Source of the DNA: Sulfurovum sp.
GTDB lineage: Bacteria > Campylobacterota > Campylobacteria > Campylobacterales > Sulfurovaceae
DNA: 64,000 bases
NCBI GenBank assembly: GCA_021166685.1
Contig: JAJPEU010000001.1
Span: 62,001-126,000, forward strand
Direction of reading: 5' to 3'
Part shown: positions 1-8,150 of the stretch, piece after piece
Position numbering within the stretch: the stretch's first letter is position 1
Layout of the letters: each line of letters begins with the position of its first letter
Translations under genes and position numbers: made by a program
The notes under the pieces: generated by a model
Seen by the model: only the letters and a program-made list of their open reading frames with translations
Database searches by the model: none
Told to the model about the DNA's origin: nothing

Positions 1-240
1 GTAGTAAGTCTGAATATATTTTCCTATTCCTTTAAGAGCAAACACACCAAAGAGCAAAAAAGGCATCAACAAAAGCATCTCTTTGTCTTTATTGATAAAA
101 ATATCATCCAATACCGGTTTAATAAGCTGCGCCGTTCCGGCGGTTCCTGCAGCAACAGCAATCATTCCCAGCACGGCAAAGAAAAAATGTTTTTTATAGC
201 CTGTCAAATAGGGAAGATACTGTCTAAGCAATTCTTTCAT
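1..240 (-). CDS. ABC transporter permease/ATPase, N-terminal part (MsbA-like), cut by window edge
   Basis: Reverse-strand reading from the ATG at 240 to the window edge gives about 80 residues with no stop. It begins MKELLRQYLPYLTGYKKHFF, followed by a hydrophobic helix and the segment QLIKPVLDDIF. This pattern (amphipathic start, first membrane helix, LIKPVLD) is typical of the first transmembrane part of MsbA-type exporters, which flip lipid A or drugs across the inner membrane. The ATPase domain lies outside the window, so the substrate cannot be judged. The ATG overlaps the TGA of cysS by one base (TGATG), so the two are probably translationally coupled. Confidence 0.75.
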   Translation of the reverse strand, partial: MKELLRQYLPYLTGYKKHFFFAVLGMIAVAAGTAGTAQLIKPVLDDIFINKDKEMLLLMPFLLFGVFALKGIGKYIQTYY

Positions 241-1640
241 CAGGCTTTTTCCCATACGGTGCCGCCTGGTGTATCCATGATGGATATCCCCATAGCTGTG
301 AGTTCATCTCGAATAGCGTCAGAGAGTATAAAGTTTTTGGCTTTTTTGGCTTCGGTACGCTCTACAAGAAGTGTTTCTATTTTGTTTTTAAGCGCTTCGT
401 CTATACCGATTTGAAAATACTCAAACGGCTCTTTGCCACCAAAACCAAGCAGACTATTGATAAATTCAATAGTTGCAACAATCTCTTTTTTGAGTTCTTT
501 ATCCTTTGGGTTAAGATCTAATTTTTCATTGTTTTGTGTAACCATCTCATCAATGACGGAAAGTGCCATAGAGACATTAAGATCATCCGACATCGCTTCA
601 AGCAGAGCAGTTTTGAATGCAGTGTCGGGTGCGGAAGAGTGGCTTGGAGTCACACGTTTTTTGAGTCTGTAAAGTTTGTCCAGCCTTTTTTTGGCCGCAA
701 GCAGATCTTCTTCATTAAAGTTAAAATCATTACGGTAATGTACAGAGTTGAGATAGTATCGCAAGACTTCACCGTCATAGACTTGAAGCGCATCTTTAAG
801 AAAGAAGCTATTGCCAAGACTTTTGCTCATCTTTTCGCCATCGATTTGAACAAAACCGTTATGCATCCAGTATTTGGCAAGCTCATGCCCTGTGGCGCAT
901 CTGCTTTGGGCGGCTTCATTTTCATGATGCGGGAAAAGAAGATCAGCACCCCCTCCATGGATATCAATACTGTATTCATTGGTACCGTGAAAGTGTTTTT
1001 CTATCATGGCTGAACACTCGATATGCCATCCCGGGCGTCCTGAAGAAAATGCAGTCTCAAAACAAATATTCTCGTCCCCCTTGCATGCTTTCCATAATGC
1101 AAAATCTTTGGGGTTCTTTTTTTCGTCCGTGTGCGCGATACGACTTTGATTTTCTTCATTTTCGTTCACACGATGGGAAATATCTCCATAGTGACTGTCT
1201 TTAGAGGTATCAAAATAGACATCCCCGTTAGATACCCGATAGGCAAACCCTTTGTCTATGAGTGTTTGTATCATTGTTTCAATGGCTTCGAGAGACTGGG
1301 TAGCTTTTGGTTCTATGTCGGCACGTCCGACACCAAGAGCACCCATCTCCTGAAGGTATCTGTCGGTATAGAAAGAAGTTATTTCCTGGATGCTTTTGCC
1401 GGTGGCTTCTGCTTTTTTGATGATCTTATCGTCAATATCGGTAAAATTTTTTGCCATCGTAACTTTGTATCCGAGATGTTTGAGAGTGCGGGCGAGCACG
1501 TCAAAGGCTAAAGCACTCCTGGCATGCCCCAAATGGGCATCGTCATAGACAGTGGGGCCGCATACATAGATAGATACTTCCCCTGTTTTTATGGGAACCA
1601 GTTGAAGTTTTGTTTTTTGTACACTGTCATAGATAACCAT
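240..1640 (-). CDS. cysS: Cysteinyl-tRNA synthetase
   Basis: This cytosolic class I synthetase charges tRNA-Cys with cysteine. The 466-residue length is normal for the family. Cys27 (VCGPTVYDDAHLGHAR) begins the zinc site, the HIGH box is HLGH at 36-39, a second zinc-site stretch reads HIECSAM, and HGGGADLLFPHHENE supplies further zinc and adenylate contacts. The KMSKS loop is present as EKMSKSLGN near residue 265. The start has a purine-rich site (AGAAGGG) and follows a TATAAT box on the same strand. The downstream ABC exporter starts on its stop codon. The order murJ then cysS on one strand is familiar from Helicobacter and relatives, but here a PAS gene on the opposite strand sits between them. 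Confidence 0.97.
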   Translation of the reverse strand: MVIYDSVQKTKLQLVPIKTGEVSIYVCGPTVYDDAHLGHARSALAFDVLARTLKHLGYKVTMAKNFTDIDDKIIKKAEATGKSIQEITSFYTDRYLQEMGALGVGRADIEPKATQSLEAIETMIQTLIDKGFAYRVSNGDVYFDTSKDSHYGDISHRVNENEENQSRIAHTDEKKNPKDFALWKACKGDENICFETAFSSGRPGWHIECSAMIEKHFHGTNEYSIDIHGGGADLLFPHHENEAAQSRCATGHELAKYWMHNGFVQIDGEKMSKSLGNSFFLKDALQVYDGEVLRYYLNSVHYRNDFNFNEEDLLAAKKRLDKLYRLKKRVTPSHSSAPDTAFKTALLEAMSDDLNVSMALSVIDEMVTQNNEKLDLNPKDKELKKEIVATIEFINSLLGFGGKEPFEYFQIGIDEALKNKIETLLVERTEAKKAKNFILSDAIRDELTAMGISIMDTPGGTVWEKA

Positions 1641-1671
1641 GGGATTGCCCTTCTAAAATTATAGTGTTGTG

Positions 1672-1677
1672 ATTATA
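1672..1677 (-). promoter_or_regulatory. Probable -10 box of cysS
   Basis: The reverse strand reads TTTGGCTATAAT here, an extended -10 element (TG-N-TATAAT) of the kind used by the main sigma factor of Campylobacterota, which depends little on a -35 box. It lies about 32 bases before the cysS ATG, leaving room for a leader with the AGAAGGG ribosome site. A second TATAAT at 1658-1663 is too close to the start to leave a usable leader. Confidence 0.55.
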
Positions 1678-1794
1678 GCCAAATGTTAATTAGGATAGAT
1701 TATTTAGTTTTTTATAAAAATAAGATACTATTATTTAGTACATGGAATATATAGTGTATGGGATAAATGATAAATTTTTAAGAGGGAGTAATGG

Positions 1795-2319
1795 ATGGAA
1801 AAGACGACAAAAACAATTTACAATACAATCACAAAAGAGCAGATTCGCCGTAATACACCCATAGATAAGTGTGCGCCTTATGTGGGGGGTGCGATGATTA
1901 CAGAAACAGATCTTGAGGGTATTTTAACGTATGCAAGCAGAGATTTTGTCGAGATGAGCGGGTATTCAAAAGAGGAACTTATAGGCTCACCGCATAGTAT
2001 TGTGCGTCATCCGGATATGCCCAAAGGGCTTTTTAGGGGTTTGTGGAAAACAATACAACAAGGAAGAGTGTGGCGGGGGTATATCAAAGATCTCAGAAAA
2101 GACGGAAGATATTTTTGGTCACTGGTTTATATACAACCAAGATTTGACAGCAATGATGAGATTGCAGGATTTATTGCAAGCAGAAAAGAAGCTTATCCTC
2201 AGTCGCTTATAGAAATAGAGATCAAGTATAAAGAGCTTTTTGATGAGAGCTTTATCAATGACCCCTATTTTGCGAAAGGGGAACTCTATCATGGTGAAGG
2301 AATTGCCAAAAGGGGATAG
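1795..2319 (+). CDS. Single-domain PAS sensor protein (Aer-type)
   Basis: This 174-residue protein holds one PAS domain at about residues 30-135. The stretch EMSGYSKEELIGSPHSIVRH followed by PDMPKGLF, and later WRGYIKDLRKDGRYFW, match the FAD-binding PAS of aerotaxis receptors such as Aer. No output domain (kinase, GGDEF or methyl-accepting) follows; only a short helical tail remains, so it may pass a redox signal to a separate partner. The ATG at 1795 has AGAGGGA 8 bases upstream; another ATG at 1791 is out of frame. It lies opposite to and between murJ and cysS, and its stop is one base from the murJ stop, so the two transcripts converge. Confidence 0.85.
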   Translation: MEKTTKTIYNTITKEQIRRNTPIDKCAPYVGGAMITETDLEGILTYASRDFVEMSGYSKEELIGSPHSIVRHPDMPKGLFRGLWKTIQQGRVWRGYIKDLRKDGRYFWSLVYIQPRFDSNDEIAGFIASRKEAYPQSLIEIEIKYKELFDESFINDPYFAKGELYHGEGIAKRG

Positions 2320-2320
2320 T

Positions 2321-3727
2321 TTAGCGGATCAATCCAATCAGCCAAAGATTGATAAAATAGAAAATTAAAAATGATCCGGCCATGCACACTATCCAATAAA
2401 GTGTTCTGATTGTTTTGGTGATCTCCCAAAACCTATTTATGCCTACTTCCCGTACCGTCAGAATAAAGAGTACCCATCCCCCAATACTTCCCGCCAACGC
2501 TAAACCCATGGCGCCAAGCGGTTTAATAAGAAGCAAAGAAGCGATGATGTTCAGAAGAAGCGAAACGGTAGCGATCTTGGCGGCTGCAGCTTGACGATGA
2601 GAGGCATATAAAAAAAGTGAAAAAAGTTTAGCCAGACCAAAAGGCAGCAGTCCGGCAAGATACATCATGAGCACATATGCGGTTTCCATTGTATCTGCCT
2701 GCGCAAACTTTCCTCTTTCAAATAAAAGCCATATAATGGGTTCTGCCAGCATGATGCCTCCTGCGGTTGCAATTCCCAGCGCAAAAGCCAAAAGCCAAAA
2801 TGCATTATTCAAATTAAGGTAAGCTTCTTCGTTGCGCCCATTTTTGACAGCTTTTGATATCGAAGGAAAAAGCGCCGTAGTTGTAGCTATCGCAATAATG
2901 GCAAGCGGAAGCTGAAATATACGATTGGCATAAAAAAGATAAGATACAGAACCTGATATCAGAAAAGTTGCCAGCATCGTATCGATGAAACTGTTGATCT
3001 GTGCGGTAGAACTTCCCCACACCGCAGGAATAAAAAGTTGGTTAAACTTTTGTTTTTCCTCGGTGATATCTTTCTTGTTCCTATAATGCCATCCGCCCAA
3101 AAGTATGCGTTGCAAGTTAAGATGCTTAAGTGAAACAATGTGCGTGACAACTTGCAAAACACCCCCGATAAGCACTGAAAAACTTAAAGCATAGGCTACA
3201 GTTTTTGGGTCCTCATGCATAAAAAGAAGCAGTGCCCCGATCATGGAGAGGTTGAGCAGGGCGGTTGACATCGCCGTGGTGGCAAAATGTTCTTTGTATT
3301 GAAGCAGGGTACCGATAAATGTAACGATAAAAATCAGATCCAGATACCAAAAGTTAATTGCAGTGAGGGGCCCTGTTTGTGCTATCTGTTCACTGCTCCA
3401 GCCCCACGCAAGGAGTTTGGTGACGGGCGTTGGAAAAAGCGTGATAAGAAGAGAGGCAAGGGTAAGAAAAAGTAAAAATCTTAAAAAAATAGCTGTAGCA
3501 AAAACACCTTTTTGCTTTGAAGCTACAAAAGAAGGCATAAATGCTTGCGTAAATGCACCTTCTGCAAAGATGCGCCGAAAAAGATTAGGGAGCTTAAAAG
3601 CAATGAAAAAGATATCACTCCACAGGGAAGCTCCAAGTGCTGAAGCCATGAGTACGTCACGGCCTAAGCCTGTAATGCGTGAAACAAGGATGCCGAAACT
3701 GTTGGTAAATATGGATTTGAGTCGCAT
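2321..3727 (-). CDS. murJ: Lipid II flippase MurJ (MviN)
   Basis: This 468-residue polytopic membrane protein of the MOP superfamily moves lipid II across the inner membrane for peptidoglycan synthesis. The N-terminus carries the family signature SRITGLGRDVLMASALG and FKLPNLFRRIFAEGAFTQAF, which hold the conserved Arg/Asp positions of the central cavity. About fourteen hydrophobic segments can be counted. The gene diverges from ruvA, with 196 bases between them, and reads toward cysS but is separated from it by the convergent PAS gene. The start is ATG at 3727; upstream the reverse strand has AAAAGAAGAGC as a modest ribosome site. Confidence 0.95.
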   Translation of the reverse strand: MRLKSIFTNSFGILVSRITGLGRDVLMASALGASLWSDIFFIAFKLPNLFRRIFAEGAFTQAFMPSFVASKQKGVFATAIFLRFLLFLTLASLLITLFPTPVTKLLAWGWSSEQIAQTGPLTAINFWYLDLIFIVTFIGTLLQYKEHFATTAMSTALLNLSMIGALLLFMHEDPKTVAYALSFSVLIGGVLQVVTHIVSLKHLNLQRILLGGWHYRNKKDITEEKQKFNQLFIPAVWGSSTAQINSFIDTMLATFLISGSVSYLFYANRIFQLPLAIIAIATTTALFPSISKAVKNGRNEEAYLNLNNAFWLLAFALGIATAGGIMLAEPIIWLLFERGKFAQADTMETAYVLMMYLAGLLPFGLAKLFSLFLYASHRQAAAAKIATVSLLLNIIASLLLIKPLGAMGLALAGSIGGWVLFILTVREVGINRFWEITKTIRTLYWIVCMAGSFLIFYFINLWLIGLIR

Positions 3728-3860
3728 GCTCTTCTTTTGTGTGAAATGAAACGTATTTTATCTTAAAAGTGTTATTGTCATTCTGAAACAGTTTGTCGGA
3801 TACAAAGTGAACAAAATAAGTCAATTTGACATATTTTATACGGACTGGAAAAACTCTTGG

Positions 3861-3904
3861 TATACTTCTTTGATTTATTTTTTATGCCCCTGAGAATCTC
3901 GGGC
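3861..3904 (+). promoter_or_regulatory. Promoter and leader hairpin of ruvA
   Basis: TTGGTATACT ends in a -10-like TATACT at 3861-3866 with the TGG extension common in this window. Downstream, 3886-3904 can fold as GCCC, a CT bulge, GAG, loop AAT, CTC and GGGC. The hairpin sits in the short ruvA leader just before AAAAGGAAAG, so it may influence translation. The CTGAGA element by itself does not make a TPP riboswitch. Confidence 0.4.
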
Positions 3905-3923
3905 GTGATTTAAAAGGAAAGAA

Positions 3924-4481
3924 ATGATTGTAGGCATCGAAGGAACCCTGGAAAGAAAGGACCCTACGTTTGTGCATCTTAATGTACAGGGAATTATCTA
4001 CGAGGTAATGGTGTCGATCCATACTTCAAATGCTATCAAAGAAAAAAATGTAAAACTTTTTGTGACACAGATTATACGAGAAGATGCCCATCTGCTTTTT
4101 GGGTTTATGCAGATGAGTGAGAAAAAAATGTTTGATACGGTGCTCAAGATAAACGGGGTAGGACCCAAAGTCGGATTGGCAATCTGTTCCACGTTTACCC
4201 CTCAGACTTTTGCCAAAATAGTCTCTTCCAAAGACGTGGGTATGCTCAAGCGTGTTCCGGGGATTGGACCCAAAGCGGCAAGCCGCATTTTGGTTGAATT
4301 GGCAGATTTTATTATTGACGGCAATGCAGACGAAAATAGCTCAACAGCCATGGCAGAAGCGATGATGGCGCTGGAAAGTCTGGGTTTCAAAAAAGATGCG
4401 ATCCAAAAAGCACTCAGCGGCTGCAGCGGAGATACAAGCTCCATAGTAAAAGAAGGACTTAAAAAGCTTCAGCGGCTTTAA
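3924..4481 (+). CDS. ruvA: Holliday junction DNA helicase subunit RuvA
   Basis: RuvA binds four-way junctions as a tetramer and loads the RuvB motor for branch migration. The 185-residue product has the N-terminal OB domain ([20 protein letters not shown]), two helix-hairpin-helix motifs ([16 protein letters not shown] and [16 protein letters not shown]) at about residues 70-125, and a C-terminal three-helix domain ([14 protein letters not shown]) that contacts RuvB. Length and domain order are normal. AAAAGGAAAG stands 5 bases before the ATG. RuvB is not in the window. The gene diverges from murJ. Confidence 0.96.
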   Translation: MIVGIEGTLERKDPTFVHLNVQGIIYEVMVSIHTSNAIKEKNVKLFVTQIIREDAHLLFGFMQMSEKKMFDTVLKINGVGPKVGLAICSTFTPQTFAKIVSSKDVGMLKRVPGIGPKAASRILVELADFIIDGNADENSSTAMAEAMMALESLGFKKDAIQKALSGCSGDTSSIVKEGLKKLQRL

Positions 4482-4512
4482 AAAGAAGTATATTTTATAG
4501 AATTAATTCTGA

Positions 4513-5340
4513 TCATTCCCGCTTAAAAATCATTGATTTGACATCTTGGCCAATCATTTGGCCCACAACATCACATTTGACGATAAAAAGAAAGTAGATT
4601 GTGCGTTTGGCTATTTGATAAAGACTTTCAAAGTTTCCCATTCCTTTGGCAAGTACGATATCGGCACGGTCAAAGATCTCTTTGGCTTTTGCGTTGGATT
4701 CTTTTAAATCATACCCCGGAGTCTGAACACCTGTGTCGATGATATTGGCGCAATCAGCCAAGAGAACAGCTTCATTTTTTGTTATATCATTAATGATGGG
4801 TTTTCCTCTGACAAAATAGTATATTTTAATATTGTAGTGTTTTTTAATTGTTTTTATGAGCAATTTATCAAAGATGTGTTCTCCTACGTTGTCGCCGATA
4901 ATGACCATCTCTTTTGCTTTTTTTAACTCTTGTTCAAATAAGGAAAAATCATCAATGGCAAACGGCCGACTAAAATGATTTTGAATCATCTCTTTGAGAT
5001 CAAACTGTTTTTGTGCGCCAAAATCAATCACATTTCCGATCGCCGATAGCTTAATGGCATCGCTGATAGTTTTAACAAAGGAGGTATCTACTTTGAGCGC
5101 TTCTTTTGTAGCATATAGTTTAGACACTAATACAGGATCATCATTTTGGGTAATTTCAGAGATAGCATGATAAATATCTTTGGCAATTTGAGGCGGTGTG
5201 TGTGACATATCGCGATCTATGAGGATCTGTGCCGCTTTGTTAAGAACTTTTTTGCTTGCAGTGTCATCCAGATCTAAAAGTTTTGAAACTTTTAACGCCT
5301 GGTTGAGCAGACAAGCAATGCAATCGGGTTTAATATTCAA
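4513..5340 (-). CDS. DUF89 / ARMT1-like damage-control phosphatase family protein
   Basis: The 275-residue product begins MNIKPDCIACLLNQALK with a CxxC pair at 7-10, and has the DUF89 core: GDNVGEHIFDKLL near residue 148, a later ADCANIIDTGVQTPG stretch, and ADIVLAKGMGNFESL. In this family the Asp and Asn of the GDN motif bind a divalent metal, and characterised members hydrolyse damaged or overflow sugar phosphates. The exact substrate here is unknown. The gene converges with ruvA and stands alone. The family call is firm; any metabolic role would be inference. Confidence 0.8.
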   Translation of the reverse strand: MNIKPDCIACLLNQALKVSKLLDLDDTASKKVLNKAAQILIDRDMSHTPPQIAKDIYHAISEITQNDDPVLVSKLYATKEALKVDTSFVKTISDAIKLSAIGNVIDFGAQKQFDLKEMIQNHFSRPFAIDDFSLFEQELKKAKEMVIIGDNVGEHIFDKLLIKTIKKHYNIKIYYFVRGKPIINDITKNEAVLLADCANIIDTGVQTPGYDLKESNAKAKEIFDRADIVLAKGMGNFESLYQIAKRTIYFLFIVKCDVVGQMIGQDVKSMIFKRE

Positions 5341-5464
5341 AATTTTCCCTTCTTTATTATATGAAATTATTATAGCATTCCGGTATTGATTTTATAATAA
5401 ATATTTTATTTTCTTATGACACAAGAACCTCTGTTCAATTTTGTTGCGATAGGCCTGCCAAACA

Positions 5465-6139
5465 TCAAGTTTGCGTCACTACTCTTCGCGCTTCTACAAA
5501 TCTTTCTCTATAAGATCCATGTGTAATGGGAGAGATAATAATGCCGTCTTTTTTGGATGCGGCATGGATAAACTTTCCCTCACCGATATAAATACCCACA
5601 TGTGTAACAGGTATGCCGCGTTTTTTATCGGTTAAAAAGAAAAGAAGATCCCCTTTTTGAAGGTTATTGATATCAATCGGTCGGCCTTTTTTAGATTGGG
5701 CATAGGCTGTTCGGGGAAGGTCAATACGATGTTTTTTATAAAGGTACTGCACATATCCTGAGCAGTCAAACCCTTTTGGAGTGGTGCCTCCCCATACATA
5801 GCGTCCTCCTTTGTAGTATTTGGCGTCTTTCAAAAGCTGTTTTTTATCGGCCTCAGAGAGATGATAGGTTTTGCCTGCTTTTTTGGCTTCCGCTTTTTCA
5901 TGGGCAATACGTTTTTCTCTTGCTCGTGCGGCTTGGGCCATTCTGGCAAGATTTTCGGCACGGTGAAGTTCGTCATAGATGGCCTGAAGAGAGTATTCGG
6001 TTGTTTTTTGGTTGATAAAAGCATTTTCAGTATGTTGAAGATTTTGGCTATGAAGTATTTTTCCGTTTTTGTCTGTTACTACAAAGAGATTGCTGTACGC
6101 CAAAGAATAAAAAAGCAAAAAAGCAAATAAAATTCTCAT
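5465..6139 (-). CDS. Exported NlpC/P60 family cell-wall peptidase
   Basis: A signal peptide (MRILFAFLLFYSLAYS) is followed by a charged, Ala/Glu/Lys-rich helical linker at about 55-105 that may be coiled coil, and then a C-terminal NlpC/P60 domain. The catalytic triad is visible: Cys126 in FDCSGYVQYLY, His180 in THVGIYIG and His192 in IHAAS. Such enzymes cut peptide stems of peptidoglycan, usually the D-Glu to meso-DAP bond. The 224-residue length is complete. It is a single gene, transcribed away from the flavoprotein at 6245. No SH3 or LysM wall-binding domain is seen, so the helical linker may hold the partner-binding function. Confidence 0.9.
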   Translation of the reverse strand: MRILFAFLLFYSLAYSNLFVVTDKNGKILHSQNLQHTENAFINQKTTEYSLQAIYDELHRAENLARMAQAARAREKRIAHEKAEAKKAGKTYHLSEADKKQLLKDAKYYKGGRYVWGGTTPKGFDCSGYVQYLYKKHRIDLPRTAYAQSKKGRPIDINNLQKGDLLFFLTDKKRGIPVTHVGIYIGEGKFIHAASKKDGIIISPITHGSYRERFVEARRVVTQT

Positions 6140-6232
6140 TCTCTCATTCTCTGTTTATGTTTTTTATGATTATAGCACAGAAAATCAAAGACAAAGAGCA
6201 GGTTTATGTGATACAAATGGTATGCAGTTAGT

Positions 6233-6238
6233 TATAAT
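6233..6238 (+). promoter_or_regulatory. -10 box placed for a leaderless mRNA (flavoprotein gene)
   Basis: TATAAT ends 6 bases before the ATG at 6245 (spacer GTCATC) and no Shine-Dalgarno is present. Transcription starting at the usual distance from the -10 would begin at or next to the A of the start codon. Confidence 0.5.
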
Positions 6239-6244
6239 GTCATC

Positions 6245-7402
6245 ATGGAGAAAGAGCTCATTATTATAGGCGGGGGAGCCAGTGCATTGATGCTTGCTTC
6301 CGTGCTTCCCGGACAATCGGCACTATTGATAGAAGCGAACAGTAAAGTGGGAGCCAAAATACTGGTCTCCGGCGGGGGAAAATGCAATATCACCAACCAG
6401 AAAATGGATAGTGCTTTTTATGCAGGCAGGGACAGTTTTATCAAACAAAGCCTCAAAGCATTTGACCAAAAAGCTCTTTTGGAATGGATAAAACAGCGAG
6501 GAGTCACTCCTGTGGTAAAGAAAGAGAACCAGTATTTTTGCCCCAACAGCGCTAAAGAACTTTTAGAAATTTTTAATAAAGAAAGCAAAAAACAAACAAT
6601 ACTTTTAGGTGAAAAAGTATTAAAAGTCAGTAAAAGAGGAGACTATTTTAGTGTTAAAACCGACAAAAGAGTGCTAACCTCCAAGAGTGTCGTAGTAGCC
6701 TCGGGCGGATTGAGTTATCCCATTCTTGGCGCAAGCTCTATCGGATATGACATTGCAGCTTCTTTTGGGCATACGATTGTAAAAACAGCGCCGGCATTGG
6801 TAGGATTTACTGTACAAAAGGAACAGTTTTTTTTCAAAGAACTCAGCGGTGCTTCGGTAGAGGTCAAGATCAAGGTGGCAGATCAGCTTTGCAAAGGATC
6901 GCTTCTTTTTACCCATAAAGGTATCAGCGGTCCGGCGGTTTTGGATGCTTCTTTGTATTGGGAAAAAGGAAATATCGCTATAGATTTTTTACCCGGATTT
7001 TCTTGGAGCACGATACGCTCAAGCAAAAAGCAGCTCACTTCTATTTTTCCTCTTCCTAAACGGGTTGCCAAGGCATTTTTGATACAATTGGGTGTCGAAG
7101 ATAAAATAGGTTCTAAACTCAGTCTGGATGAATTAAAACAGTTGGAAACATTAAGTCATTACAGTTTTGCGCCGGCAGGTACATTTGGATACAGCAAGGC
7201 TGAGGTAACCAGAGGCGGTGTATGCACTGATGAAGTGGATGCAACTACGATGATGAGCCTCAAAAGCGACGGGCTGTATTTTATCGGTGAAGTGCTTGAT
7301 GTGACAGGAAGACTTGGCGGATATAATTTTCAGTGGGCATTTTCAAGTGCTTACAACTGTGCTAAATCGTTAAACGCCAAAAGACAAAATCACAAAAATT
7401 AA
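6245..7402 (+). CDS. HI0933/BaiN-family flavoprotein (NAD(P)/FAD-dependent oxidoreductase)
   Basis: The 385-residue protein opens with a Rossmann FAD-binding motif IIIGGGASALMLAS (glycines at 9-11) and continues with the family stretch VGAKILVSGGGKCNITN. The C-terminus holds the second FAD contact GLYFIGEVLDVTGRLGGYNF. This family is widespread and mostly uncharacterised; BaiN of gut clostridia reduces bile-acid intermediates, which is not implied here. The ATG gives an N-terminus that matches the family exactly, although no ribosome site precedes it. The alpha/beta hydrolase follows 16 bases after the stop. Confidence 0.9.
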   Translation: MEKELIIIGGGASALMLASVLPGQSALLIEANSKVGAKILVSGGGKCNITNQKMDSAFYAGRDSFIKQSLKAFDQKALLEWIKQRGVTPVVKKENQYFCPNSAKELLEIFNKESKKQTILLGEKVLKVSKRGDYFSVKTDKRVLTSKSVVVASGGLSYPILGASSIGYDIAASFGHTIVKTAPALVGFTVQKEQFFFKELSGASVEVKIKVADQLCKGSLLFTHKGISGPAVLDASLYWEKGNIAIDFLPGFSWSTIRSSKKQLTSIFPLPKRVAKAFLIQLGVEDKIGSKLSLDELKQLETLSHYSFAPAGTFGYSKAEVTRGGVCTDEVDATTMMSLKSDGLYFIGEVLDVTGRLGGYNFQWAFSSAYNCAKSLNAKRQNHKN

Positions 7403-7404
7403 AA

Positions 7405-7410
7405 TACAAT
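7405..7410 (+). promoter_or_regulatory. -10-like box just before the hydrolase start
   Basis: TACAAT ends 8 bases before the ATG at 7419 and overlaps the end of the preceding gene's short spacer. There is no Shine-Dalgarno in GGTACAGT. It would allow a leaderless transcript for the hydrolase-murF pair. Confidence 0.4.
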
Positions 7411-7418
7411 GGTACAGT

Positions 7419-8150
7419 ATGGCATCTAAAGAAATTATTTATAAAAACAATAGCTATCAACTCTCCTATGAGTTGGCAAATCCGAGTGAGCAGGATGTTT
7501 TTCTTGTGCTTCATGGATGGGGAAGCAGTAAAGAGATCATGAAGCAGGCATTCGGGCAAACACTCAAGACATACAAACATGTTTATCTGGATATGCCTGG
7601 TTTTGGCAAAAGCCCCAATAACTCTATTTTGACAACTAAAGATTATGCACAGATAGTGAAGCTCTTTTTGATGGAGTTGCGGGTTTCTCCAAAGATTATT
7701 ATGGGCCACTCTTTTGGCGGGAAGATTTCCGTACTGCTGGATCCTCCTTGTTTGGTTTTGCTTTCCTCTTCGGGAGTGCTTGTGCCAAAGCCCTGGAGCG
7801 TGCGAATGAAAATCATGCTTTTTAAACTGCTTAAGCCGCTAGGGATACAAAAATTGCGTCAAATATTTGTCAGTGATGATATTAAAGGGATGAATCACGA
7901 GATGTATGAAACCTTTAAAAATGTGGTGAACGAAGACTTTGAAGCCAATTTTGCGAAAACCCAAAGCAAAACACTTCTCTTTTGGGGCAAAAAAGATACA
8001 GCAACACCGCTTTGGACAGCCGAAAAAATAAAAAGCCTGATACCCGAAAGTGCGCTTTATCCGCTTGAGGGAGATCATTTCTTTTTTTTAAAACATAGTA
8101 TCTTTATCGCGCAGACCATAGAAACACAATGCAAGGAAACATGCCTATGA
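7419..8150 (+). CDS. Alpha/beta-fold hydrolase
   Basis: This 243-residue protein has the complete alpha/beta hydrolase machinery: oxyanion stretch LVLHGWGSS near 30, DMPGFGKS near 58, nucleophile elbow GHSFGG with Ser98, acid Asp in FWGKKDTATP, and the final His in LEGDHFFFLKH. The substrate is unknown. Its stop overlaps the start of murF (ATGA), so the two are coupled. A hydrolase directly before murF is also seen in other Campylobacterota, where D-Ala-D-Ala ligase often precedes both; that ligase is absent here. A link to cell-wall metabolism is therefore inferred from context only. Confidence 0.88.
   Translation: MASKEIIYKNNSYQLSYELANPSEQDVFLVLHGWGSSKEIMKQAFGQTLKTYKHVYLDMPGFGKSPNNSILTTKDYAQIVKLFLMELRVSPKIIMGHSFGGKISVLLDPPCLVLLSSSGVLVPKPWSVRMKIMLFKLLKPLGIQKLRQIFVSDDIKGMNHEMYETFKNVVNEDFEANFAKTQSKTLLFWGKKDTATPLWTAEKIKSLIPESALYPLEGDHFFFLKHSIFIAQTIETQCKETCL

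Noticed and set aside
534-1013. 159-codon forward frame opposite cysS
   Set aside because: It is antisense to a firmly identified gene, has low-complexity shadow composition, and lacks its own ribosome site.
3886-3904. CTGAGA element before ruvA as a TPP riboswitch
   Set aside because: Only one short motif matches; the rest of the conserved TPP fold is absent and ruvA is not a thiamine gene.
5416-5526. 36-codon forward frame starting in the gap between the DUF89 and NlpC genes
   Set aside because: It runs into the 3' end of the NlpC gene on the other strand, has no ribosome site and no recognisable sequence.
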